Source: an uncultured Caulobacterales bacterium
Lineage (GTDB): Bacteria; Pseudomonadota; Alphaproteobacteria; Caulobacterales; Maricaulaceae
DNA: 45,853 nucleotides
Reading direction: 5' to 3'
Assembly: GCA_938001915.1 (NCBI GenBank)
Contig: CALLBD010000045.1
Coordinates: 1-45,853, forward strand
Shown: positions 8,604 through 16,561 of the stretch, piece by piece
Layout of the letters: every line of letters begins with the position of its first letter
Numbering within the stretch: position 1 is the stretch's first letter
Notes under the pieces: model-generated
The model's database searches: none
Seen by the model: the letters and a program-made list of their open reading frames with translations, nothing else
What the model was told of the DNA's origin: nothing
Position numbers and translations under genes: made by a program

Positions 8604-9838
8604 CAATATCCCATGAATTTTAGAGCTGCGAGAAGCTGCGGCTTCTCTGTTGTAAATCCTGATCTAACCCAAAGCGCCTCTAGCGCCTTAAGCGCTTTAC
8701 CCATGGCTGGCCCCTTAGGCAGGCCTGCTTGCGTCAAATCCTTACCTGTGACGGGAAAAGTTGGAATGTCCCACTCAGACGCCAACCTAGCCAGTCCCAT
8801 CCAGCGAACCGATTGGATAGGGTCTGCATCACCCGCAGCGCGCAAGCGGGCGCGGTCAAAGATGACGGGCTTTCCCGACGTGTAGATTGCGGCCAGCTTA
8901 TCGCGCTCTGCCATATCGGTAGAGAGTTGCGCGCCATCATTCGCCCAGTCGCGCAGCCGAGTTGACTCCGCTTTGCTCATTTTTAACCGCTTCGTGAGTA
9001 AAGCGATTTGCAAGGAATCCCGCGCGCTCATGGCCATCACCCTGAGTAGCGGATCTGGTTCAATCCCTTCGCGCGTTTCGAGCTTCACTAAGGCCTCAAG
9101 GCCGTCAACATTATTGGCTTCAGGGAAGACGGTTTCCAACACGCCATTCGTCAGCATGATGTGGCAAGCCCGAACAGGATTGGGCGCAGACAGGAGCTTC
9201 TTCATCTCCATCCATATACGTTCAACCGAGAGGGATTTAACGCCTGCTTTATGCTCCCGGCAGGCTTTTAAGGATGCCGCGTCAACTTTCTCTTGTCCGC
9301 CATACCATGCCAAAAATCGAAAGAAGCGCAAGATACGCAAATAATCTTCCCGTACACGTTCATCTGCTTGGCCAACAAAGCGAAACTTGCGGGCGCTTAA
9401 ATCCTCTAAGCCTTGCCCAGTCGGATCAAATATCTGACCTGACACATCCGCATAAAGCGCATTTATCGTGAGGTCGCGGCGCTGCGCATCCTCCGCCCAA
9501 TCTGTCGTGTAGGCCACCGTCGCGCGGCGGCCGTCTGTTTCGACGTCGCGGCGAAGGCTAGTGATTTCATAGGGCGTTCCGTCAATCACGGCCGTCACTG
9601 TTCCGTGATCAATACCTGTTGGAACGAAGCGAATACTGGCCGCATCTAAAGCCGTGATGACGGCTTTAGGTTCCAACTGACACGCCAAATCAACATCCCC
9701 CACAGGTTCACCCCATAACGCATTCCTGACACAGCCGCCGACAAATCGTAGGCTAGCTTCAGGCATGGCCGTAAAAAGCGCCAAGACAGCCGTACTTTGC
9801 ATCCAAGGCATTTCCGCGGCGTTCAATTTCATGCTCAT
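8603..9838 (-). CDS. cca: CCA-adding tRNA nucleotidyltransferase
   Basis: 411 residues of the class II nucleotidyltransferase (poly(A) polymerase/CCA-adding) family, which builds or repairs the 3' CCA of tRNA. The catalytic head has RFVGGCVRNALWG (31-43) and the two metal-binding carboxylates in DVDLA (48-52). The RRDLTINAL segment and the RFRFVGQADERVREDYLRILRF-type region, here about residues 145-170, are typical. The ATG at 9838 has GAGG five nt upstream; a GTG at 9844 is also in frame. It lies 14 nt after the deacetylase gene stop and overlaps the next gene by one nt. Confidence 0.95.
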   Translation of the reverse strand: MSMKLNAAEMPWMQSTAVLALFTAMPEASLRFVGGCVRNALWGEPVGDVDLACQLEPKAVITALDAASIRFVPTGIDHGTVTAVIDGTPYEITSLRRDVETDGRRATVAYTTDWAEDAQRRDLTINALYADVSGQIFDPTGQGLEDLSARKFRFVGQADERVREDYLRILRFFRFLAWYGGQEKVDAASLKACREHKAGVKSLSVERIWMEMKKLLSAPNPVRACHIMLTNGVLETVFPEANNVDGLEALVKLETREGIEPDPLLRVMAMSARDSLQIALLTKRLKMSKAESTRLRDWANDGAQLSTDMAERDKLAAIYTSGKPVIFDRARLRAAGDADPIQSVRWMGLARLASEWDIPTFPVTGKDLTQAGLPKGPAMGKALKALEALWVRSGFTTEKPQLLAALKFMGY

Positions 9839-9852
9839 TCGCACCTCATAAC

Positions 9853-10773
9853 CTATAGGCCAAGCGCGTCCATCTCTTTGCGCCCGAACTCTAGATATTG
9901 TTCTGGATAGGGGTCAATTTCTACGTTAGCCGCCCGCTGTCTTAACGTCAGCCAATTTCGGCCTAATGTCGGCTCTGGCGGCATGGCATGATAGGCGGAG
10001 AAATTAAGCGCCTCTGCGGCATCCACAAATCCCCACCCATCTGATTTCAACGCCAGCAACACATCCTTCAAGAAATGACCGTTTAAAATATTGTGATGCA
10101 TAAGCGTCAAATGCGGCAAAGACTGAAACCCTACGGCTTGTGCAACGCCGTCCCAATGATTGGCCAATGTGACGCACATCTCTACGTAATAATCCCGATA
10201 GGGCCCTAGATCTTTATTAGGATTGATTTTCAACGCGGCCTCTAAACGATTAGAGGTAAACCAATCGACGGTGCCCACCGTGACGGGGGCATTGCGAAGA
10301 CCTAAGTCTTTCAAGCCATCAAATAGTGCAGTTTGCTGCCTGCGGTCGCGCCCATCGTCCAGATAGGGGAAACGAAAAAAATCAACCTGCCGCAAGAGCT
10401 CATCCAAATAGGATTTATTTTTCTGAATATCGGCCAGATATTTCGCTGTCTCGGTTTCACTCGCATGCGGATGAGACCACGTGTGGTTAGCAATTAGATG
10501 CCCTCGGTCGAGCCAGTTTTGAACTACCCGCCTACCCCAATCAGAAGTCACGAAACTGCCCGTTACAAAGCCTGCAGCCTTGTGACCCACCGCATCGAAG
10601 GCGTTTAAGATATTTTCATGGCGGCTTTCTTTATCAAGCCCAATATCAAACTCTAATTGAAAATCATCCAGCGTGATAGCCATGCGCTTCTTATGAGGCC
10701 TTGCGCCTAATCCAATTTCCGAACAGGCGGGAAGCGCGGCTAAGCCTGCCAGAAATAAGCGTCTATCCATCAT
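9853..10773 (-). CDS. Polysaccharide deacetylase (NodB-like) lipoprotein
   Basis: 306 residues. The N terminus MMDRRLFLAGLAALPAC has an RR-containing signal and a lipobox, with Cys17 as likely acylation site, so it may be a Tat-exported lipoprotein. NodB-homology motifs are present: TLDD (34-37), the metal-binding HTWSHPH (97-103), FRFPYLDDG (133-141) and LMHHN near the C terminus. Family members remove acetyl or formyl groups from polysaccharide sugars with a divalent metal. The substrate is unknown. ATG at 10773 overlaps the Nudix gene stop by four nt. Being placed between a Nudix gene and cca suggests only cotranscription. Confidence 0.88.
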   Translation of the reverse strand: MMDRRLFLAGLAALPACSEIGLGARPHKKRMAITLDDFQLEFDIGLDKESRHENILNAFDAVGHKAAGFVTGSFVTSDWGRRVVQNWLDRGHLIANHTWSHPHASETETAKYLADIQKNKSYLDELLRQVDFFRFPYLDDGRDRRQQTALFDGLKDLGLRNAPVTVGTVDWFTSNRLEAALKINPNKDLGPYRDYYVEMCVTLANHWDGVAQAVGFQSLPHLTLMHHNILNGHFLKDVLLALKSDGWGFVDAAEALNFSAYHAMPPEPTLGRNWLTLRQRAANVEIDPYPEQYLEFGRKEMDALGL

Positions 10774-11363
10774 GCGTCAAATCCCCTCTGCCACAGTCGA
10801 TAAATCGTCATGGCTGTCATCCCCCAAATATTCCGATGACGCCCATCAGGACCATCATAGGGCATATCAAACAACACATGATCTTGGCCGTCAAAAAAAA
10901 CCTCTCGTCTGACATGATTATCGGAATTCATCAAAAAACTAAGCGGGACTTCAAAGGCGCTCTCGACCTCGCGGGGGTCGGGTATAATTTCCGCAGATGG
11001 CGAGACAATACCGACAAAGGGCGTTACGCGATATTCGCTCACGGCGTTAAAACTCGGCAGCCGTCCAAGCAACTTAATATCGCGCGCCTTCACACCAATT
11101 TCCTCTTGGGTCTCCCGCAGTGCGGTTTGTGCGATTGTCTCGCCCCCTTCTGCTTTACCGCCTGGAAAGGCAATTTGGCCCGCATGGGACGGCATAGTTT
11201 CCGGTCTTTGCGTTAGGATGACGTGCCAGCCAACGCGCTTTACCAATGGGAATAAAACTGCGGCTCTGCGCTGACCCTCTCGTTTCACTTCATCCGTATC
11301 ATCGGAAATTTCAACGGGGAGTAATGCCTGTTTTACTTTGTTCAAAATGATGTCAGAGCTCAT
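10770..11363 (-). CDS. Nudix hydrolase, CoA pyrophosphatase type
   Basis: 197 residues. The Nudix box runs from Gly69 to Val91 (GKAEGGET, then RETQEEIGV) and matches GX5EX7REUXEEXGU. It is preceded by the NuCoA signature LTQRPETMPSHAGQIAFPGG-like stretch (50-69) of the CoA/acyl-CoA pyrophosphatase group (NUDT7/8, E. coli YeaB/NudL). The expected reaction splits CoA to 4'-phosphopantetheine and 3',5'-ADP. It overlaps DUF1285 by 11 nt upstream and the deacetylase by 4 nt downstream, so the genes are coupled. Confidence 0.92.
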   Translation of the reverse strand: MSSDIILNKVKQALLPVEISDDTDEVKREGQRRAAVLFPLVKRVGWHVILTQRPETMPSHAGQIAFPGGKAEGGETIAQTALRETQEEIGVKARDIKLLGRLPSFNAVSEYRVTPFVGIVSPSAEIIPDPREVESAFEVPLSFLMNSDNHVRREVFFDGQDHVLFDMPYDGPDGRHRNIWGMTAMTIYRLWQRGFDA

Positions 11364-11958
11364 GCGACCCCGCAGGGCCTAAGGGATAAAACTGTCCCGC
11401 AGCCCAGACCCCTAGCTGCGGTCCGTCGGGCGTTTCGCGTTCAACCGCAAGATCGACGAGCTCATAAAACACGGGACGAGACAGTGACGCCTCAAGCCGC
11501 CCCCATACCCCAACATACGGGTCAGGCTCGCCCGTGACTGCATCCGTTTCAATCCGCAGAGGCGTGTCCTCGCTGACTTCAATGACATCATCCATATTGG
11601 TTGTGAAAAAGAGCCTTTGCGTTTTTCCCTCGCCTTTCGCATCCATTCGCACCGCAATGAAATGCGCGCGCTCCACGGTAATCATCATTTTTTCGACAGG
11701 GGTGACGAGATAAGTCTGCCCATCTGCATCTTTTCGCAAGACTGAGGCGAATAATTTCACAAGACCTTTTCGCGTGATTCGAGACCCTTCATGCCACCAT
11801 GACCCATCGGATTTGATAACAATATCGATTTCGCCGCAATTCTCAGGATGCCAACGCTCGACCGGACGTCGTTCATCCGACGTATCGGCCAAAGCTGACA
11901 TCAAGTCTTCGAGAGAAAACGCAGAGTTACTGCCATTTAAGGTGTTTGGGGTGGACAA
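11353..11958 (-). CDS. DUF1285 domain protein
   Basis: About 201 residues. The DUF1285 core begins with WHPENCGEIDIVI, then DGSWWHEGSRITRKGLVKLFASVLR and PVEKMMITVE, the family hallmark. The family is uncharacterised. The first possible start is TTG at 11958, directly after an in-frame stop; an ATG at residue 19 (MSALADTSDERRP) is the alternative. Neither has a strong ribosome binding site. It is the first gene of the minus-strand run DUF1285-Nudix-deacetylase-cca-gst-apt and is divergent from the MoxR operon, a neighbourhood I associate with alphaproteobacteria. Confidence 0.85.
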   Translation of the reverse strand: MSTPNTLNGSNSAFSLEDLMSALADTSDERRPVERWHPENCGEIDIVIKSDGSWWHEGSRITRKGLVKLFASVLRKDADGQTYLVTPVEKMMITVERAHFIAVRMDAKGEGKTQRLFFTTNMDDVIEVSEDTPLRIETDAVTGEPDPYVGVWGRLEASLSRPVFYELVDLAVERETPDGPQLGVWAAGQFYPLGPAGSHEL

Positions 11959-12028
11959 TGGTTTTAACAGCTTTCATTCCTAGAGTTTAAACGAGTCTCT
12001 TTAATATTATCCATAGGCTATCATTTCG

Positions 12029-13018
12029 ATGCAAGATATTCCCGCCAACATAGAAAAAGCCGCAGGCACGGCCAGTGACAGGCTTCGCACAGCCCGTGAG
12101 AACATAGGCAGCGTCGTTTACGGCCAAGACAAAGTCATCGAATTGGCAATTGCAGCCCTGTTGTCTGGCGGTCACGCTCTATTGGTTGGTGTTCCGGGAC
12201 TAGCGAAAACTCTTTTGGTCGAAACACTCGGCACAGTTATGGGGCTAGAAGACAAGCGCGTTCAGTTCACACCTGACCTCATGCCTGGCGACATTCTAGG
12301 CTCGGAAGTTCTGGAGGAAACCGCAAAAGGCAAACGCGAGTTCCGCTTCATCCCCGGCCCGATTTTCACGCAGCTTTTGATGGCCGACGAAATCAACCGC
12401 GCCAGCCCGCGTACCCAATCGGCTTTGCTACAAGCCATGCAAGAACGCTTCGTCACAATCGCAGGTGTGCGTCACGACTTGCCAAAACCTTTCCACGTCC
12501 TTGCCACACAAAACCCCATCGAACAGGAAGGGACTTATCCTCTACCTGAAGCGCAGCTTGACCGCTTTCTGCTTCGCATCGACGTCGACTTCCCGACGCT
12601 GGCAACGGAGCGCGACATTTTGGTCCGCACAACTGGCGCAGATCAAGCTAGCGCCAAGAAAGCCATAACGCCAAAACAGCTTATCGATATGCAGGCCTTA
12701 GTTCGCAAACTGCCCGTCGGAGAAAATGTGCTCGAGGCTATTCTCACACTCGTGCGTAATGCCCGCCCCGCGCAAAGCGATATTGAGAGCATTCGCGAGC
12801 AAGTTAGCTGGGGCCCAGGACCGCGCGCAGGACAAGCCCTGATGCTGGCCACCCGGGCGCGCGCTTTGATTGATGGCCGCCTCTCCCCGTCTATTGATGA
12901 TGTATTGGAGCTGGCAGGCCCTGTTCTCTCACATCGTATGGCCTTGAATTTTGCCGCCCGCGCAGATGGACAAACCGTCAATAGTGTTATTGAGATATTG
13001 AAGGACCGCATTCGTTAG
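12029..13018 (+). CDS. MoxR family AAA+ ATPase
   Basis: 329 residues. Walker A GVPGLAKT is at 54-61, Walker B LLMADE at 116-121, followed by the MoxR pattern NRASPRTQSALLQAMQE and sensor 1 ATQNPIEQEGTYPLPEAQLDRF. MoxR ATPases act as chaperones with VWA and DUF58 proteins. It leads an operon: the DUF58 gene starts one nt after its stop, followed by the overlapping BatA/DUF4159 and VWA genes. The start ATG at 12029 lies 70 nt from the divergent DUF1285 start. Confidence 0.95.
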   Translation: MQDIPANIEKAAGTASDRLRTARENIGSVVYGQDKVIELAIAALLSGGHALLVGVPGLAKTLLVETLGTVMGLEDKRVQFTPDLMPGDILGSEVLEETAKGKREFRFIPGPIFTQLLMADEINRASPRTQSALLQAMQERFVTIAGVRHDLPKPFHVLATQNPIEQEGTYPLPEAQLDRFLLRIDVDFPTLATERDILVRTTGADQASAKKAITPKQLIDMQALVRKLPVGENVLEAILTLVRNARPAQSDIESIREQVSWGPGPRAGQALMLATRARALIDGRLSPSIDDVLELAGPVLSHRMALNFAARADGQTVNSVIEILKDRIR

Positions 13019-13019
13019 A

Positions 13020-13895
13020 ATGGCGCTTCTGGCCCGAAAAACTGACGTCAGGCGGCGCGCTCTTGCGCTCTCGCAAGGCTACCCCGCGCTACTTGCCGAA
13101 GCCGAACGCGTGGCCGCCGTTGTCGCATCGGGTGTGCATGGCCGCCGGCGCGCGGGACAAGGCGAGACCTTTTGGCAATATCGCAATTACCAAAACACAG
13201 ATGCCGCCAGCCAGATTGATTGGCGGCGTTCTGCGAGGGGTGACCAAATTTTTGTGCGCGACAATGAATGGGAAGCCGCAAACACGATTTATCTTTGGCC
13301 TGATACTCGGCCCAGTATGGTGTGGGGCAGCGATAAATCTTTGCCCACCAAAGCGGATCGTGGCCGTGTGCTGACACTGGCGATTGCCAACCTGCTCATG
13401 AAAGGCGGCGAGCGCTGCGCGCTTATTGGGCTGCAAGACCGAGCGCGCTCTGGCCGTATTGGGTTTGAGCGCCTTGCCGAGTCCATGATGCGCGCCCAAA
13501 CAGATGAGCGGGCCTTGGAAACAGATATTGCGGCGCACTCACGATTTATAATTGTCAGCGACTTTCTCGACCCCATCGATGAATGGCGAAAGCGGCTCTC
13601 GCGTCTATCGGGACGCCCTGTTACGGGCGTGATGGTCCAAATTATTGATCCCGCCGAAGAAGCCTTCCCGTATAAAGGCCGCCTAAATATTCGCGCCCCG
13701 GGCGGCGCGAGGCAGTTGCTCTTGGGCCGCGCAGAGTCGGCGAGAGAGGCCTATCAATCCCGCCTCGCCGAACATAATACGAAAATTGCAAATACCGCGA
13801 GCCGCTTGGGCTGGACGCTTATACGGCACCGCACGAATGAGCCTGCGACCCTTGCCCTTAATGCGCTTTATCAAGCCATGAGCGGTGACCAATGA
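13020..13895 (+). CDS. DUF58 domain protein
   Basis: 291 residues. The DUF58 signature is clear: GRRRAGQGETFWQYRNY, then IDWRRSARGDQIFVRDNEWE (about residues 41-87). The rest is a VWA-like fold with a LIIVSDFLDP-type strand (FIIVSDF near 178). No membrane helix, so it is cytosolic. Such proteins partner MoxR ATPases. The start lies one nt after the moxR stop, and the stop overlaps the next gene by four nt (13892-13895), showing strict coupling. Confidence 0.93.
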   Translation: MALLARKTDVRRRALALSQGYPALLAEAERVAAVVASGVHGRRRAGQGETFWQYRNYQNTDAASQIDWRRSARGDQIFVRDNEWEAANTIYLWPDTRPSMVWGSDKSLPTKADRGRVLTLAIANLLMKGGERCALIGLQDRARSGRIGFERLAESMMRAQTDERALETDIAAHSRFIIVSDFLDPIDEWRKRLSRLSGRPVTGVMVQIIDPAEEAFPYKGRLNIRAPGGARQLLLGRAESAREAYQSRLAEHNTKIANTASRLGWTLIRHRTNEPATLALNALYQAMSGDQ

Positions 13896-16561
13896 GTTTT
13901 GCTGGTGTAACATTCTTAGCGCCCCTCGTTTTATTGGGCCTGCTCACGCTCCCGATAGTGTGGTGGGTTTTACGCATTAGTCCGCCCAAACCGCGCGAGC
14001 AGATATTCCCGCCCCTGCGTATTTTGGAAGGCGTGCAATCGGATGAGGAAACGCCGTCAGGGACGCCGCTTTGGCTGCTGCTTTTTCGGCTGCTTATGGT
14101 CGCGCTTGTCGCCTTCGCTTTGGCGCAACCGATTATAAAATCCGCGAATAGTACAACGCTATCCCGCCCCACAATTTTCATCGACCAAGGCGTATTCTCT
14201 GCCCCAATTTGGGAAGATATAATTGACGAAGCAGAACGCCTCGCGCGGGTAGCGCAGCGCAATAATCTCGAAGTGAGTTTGATACCGTCCGAGGATGAGG
14301 CGCTCGGCTTTCGTCCCGCGCGCGAAGCGATAGAAACTCTAAAGTCCCTCCAACCCGTCAGCTACGTTAGCCTCTTTGAGACGACCGAGGTGGAAGATGG
14401 AACGGATGTCTATGTGCTCACCTCTGGCCTTGAAACCTCAAAAAATAGGAATTTCCCTGATGGCGCTACGATTTTCACGCCAGAGGTTCAAACCATTGTT
14501 ATCCCCGGCGACATCAGAGAAACTCCGCAAGGCTTTGATGTAGATTGGTTTCGTCCCGCGAGCTCGACGCCTACAACCCATACTATCGAAGCCCTAGGTG
14601 CGGGTGGCGGCGTTATCGCCTCAGAGACTTTACGATTTTCGCCGGGCGCAGACCTGGCGAGTGTTAGCTTTATATTACCCTCGCAGTTACGCGCGCGTGT
14701 GGCCCGGATTCGCGCTGCGGGCGTTCGCTCGGCGGCCAGTTTGAAATTGCTAGATGATAGTTTTGGGCGTCCCCTTGTCGGCGTTCTTCGGGCGAATGCG
14801 GACACCTCTAGCCCGCTGTTAACTGAGCCTTTTTACGCCAAACAAGCGCTTCTACCCTTCGCGGATGTATTCGAAGGCGACCAGGCCACCTTGCTGAATT
14901 TAAAGCCTTCCATCCTCGTCATGCCAGATAGCCAAGGCAGTGATGATGACGCGGTCAAAGCCTTTGTCGAAGACGGAGGCATTCTTATTCGCTTTGCGGG
15001 ACCGCGGCTCGCGAAACGGCCTGATACCCTGCTCCCTGTCGCCTTGCGGATTGGGGACAGGGCCATTGGTGGGGCCTTGGCGTGGGAGAGCCCACAAAAG
15101 CTCGCGCCCTTCGCCGCTGAATCCCCCTTTTCGGGGCTAGAAATTCCAGATGATGTGACTGTCTCCAAACAGGTCATGGCAGAACCCGGCATTGAAACCG
15201 ATACGCGCACATGGGCGCGGTTAGATGACGGCAGCCCGGTAGTCACGAGCGCGCCGCTAGGCCAAGGCCGCGTGGTTCTTTTCCATGTGACAGCGGGACC
15301 TGACTGGTCAAATTTAGCGCTCTCCGGTCTTTACGTCGATATGTTGCAACGCCTTCTGCCTCTGGCGAAGGGCCGCGCCATTGAGCAAACCGAGTCAGCT
15401 GCCGATTGGGTATTGGACCGCAAGCTTGATGCTTATGGACGTTTAAGTTCACCGCCGCCCGGCCTGCCGAATTTATCAAATGCAGATTTTGATATTGTCT
15501 CGACCTCCGCTTCGGCTCTGCCAGGTATATACCGCCAAGGTACGCGCCTGCGAGCGCTCCCCTCTATTCGTGATACGGCATCCATTAAGGAGATTGATAT
15601 GGGCTCCAGCGCCCTCGTCCGAAATTTCGGCGAAACGACCGATAGCTCCCTTATGGGGAAAATATTAGGCTTCGCTCTGATTGCCTTGGCCTTAGATGCG
15701 CTTTTCGCGCTGATCGCCTCAGGGCGCCTCAATTATTTCCGGTTTGGACGGGGCGCGGCGGCCCTTTTGATTATCGGGCTCTTTTTCACCCCCCTGGCTA
15801 TGGCGCAAGATACCGACCGTATCGTCGAAGCGGCGACGGGCTTGCATCTGGCCTATATCGAGACGGGTGATGCGCGGCGGGATGAACTCTCGCGGGTTGC
15901 GATGGAAGGCCTGAGGGAAGAGCTTACGCGCCGTACAACGATTGAGCCCGTAGGCGTACACGGCGTCGCGGCAGATATGGCCGGATTGGAAATGTATCCT
16001 TTCCTCTATTGGCCCATTCGTAGAGATACCTCTAGCCTCACTCCGGCTGAGCGCTTGAATATTAATGCCTATATGGCCGCGGGCGGCACAGTGGTATTTG
16101 ATACAGGCGATGAAGGCGACCGCGTTTTGCGCGCGGGCGCGCCGCACCCCGGATTAAAACGTATCAGTGAAGGCTTGGATATCCCGCGCCTAGCCGAGGT
16201 TCCAGAAGATCATGTACTAACGAAATCATTTTATCTCTTACAAGTCTTTCCTGGCCGATGGGCCAATGGCCCCGTCTATGTCCAAGCCGCAGAGGCGGGC
16301 GCAAGCGGGCGAGACGGCGTATCGCCTGTCATCATAGGGTCAAATGACTGGGCAGCAGGGTGGGCTGTGACGTCAGATGATGGCGCATTGGTTGATCTTG
16401 AAAGTGATATCCCGCGACAGCGAGAGTTTGCCCTACGCTTTGGCGTCAATATCGCCATGTATGCCTTATCGGGGAATTACAAAGCTGACCAAGTCCATGC
16501 GGCTGCGCTGGTTGAACGCCTTGGCGCTGGAAAACGCGCGCTCCCAGGTGAGACCGAATAA
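13892..16561 (+). CDS. BatA-like membrane protein with C-terminal DUF4159 domain
   Basis: 889 residues. The N terminus has the BatA/aerotolerance-type pair of membrane helices (about 7-29 and 58-82) around the PREQIFPPLRIL segment. A long periplasmic or cytosolic beta-rich middle follows, then helices near 592-610 and 622-640, and the DUF4159 domain (about 645-860) with LHLAYIETGD, FLYWPI and AAGGTVVFDTGD. DUF4159 resembles a glutamine-amidotransferase-like fold with no visible catalytic Cys triad. It overlaps DUF58 by four nt, and the VWA gene ATG overlaps its stop (TAATG). Likely an inner-membrane partner of MoxR/DUF58. Confidence 0.92.
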   Translation: MSFAGVTFLAPLVLLGLLTLPIVWWVLRISPPKPREQIFPPLRILEGVQSDEETPSGTPLWLLLFRLLMVALVAFALAQPIIKSANSTTLSRPTIFIDQGVFSAPIWEDIIDEAERLARVAQRNNLEVSLIPSEDEALGFRPAREAIETLKSLQPVSYVSLFETTEVEDGTDVYVLTSGLETSKNRNFPDGATIFTPEVQTIVIPGDIRETPQGFDVDWFRPASSTPTTHTIEALGAGGGVIASETLRFSPGADLASVSFILPSQLRARVARIRAAGVRSAASLKLLDDSFGRPLVGVLRANADTSSPLLTEPFYAKQALLPFADVFEGDQATLLNLKPSILVMPDSQGSDDDAVKAFVEDGGILIRFAGPRLAKRPDTLLPVALRIGDRAIGGALAWESPQKLAPFAAESPFSGLEIPDDVTVSKQVMAEPGIETDTRTWARLDDGSPVVTSAPLGQGRVVLFHVTAGPDWSNLALSGLYVDMLQRLLPLAKGRAIEQTESAADWVLDRKLDAYGRLSSPPPGLPNLSNADFDIVSTSASALPGIYRQGTRLRALPSIRDTASIKEIDMGSSALVRNFGETTDSSLMGKILGFALIALALDALFALIASGRLNYFRFGRGAAALLIIGLFFTPLAMAQDTDRIVEAATGLHLAYIETGDARRDELSRVAMEGLREELTRRTTIEPVGVHGVAADMAGLEMYPFLYWPIRRDTSSLTPAERLNINAYMAAGGTVVFDTGDEGDRVLRAGAPHPGLKRISEGLDIPRLAEVPEDHVLTKSFYLLQVFPGRWANGPVYVQAAEAGASGRDGVSPVIIGSNDWAAGWAVTSDDGALVDLESDIPRQREFALRFGVNIAMYALSGNYKADQVHAAALVERLGAGKRALPGETE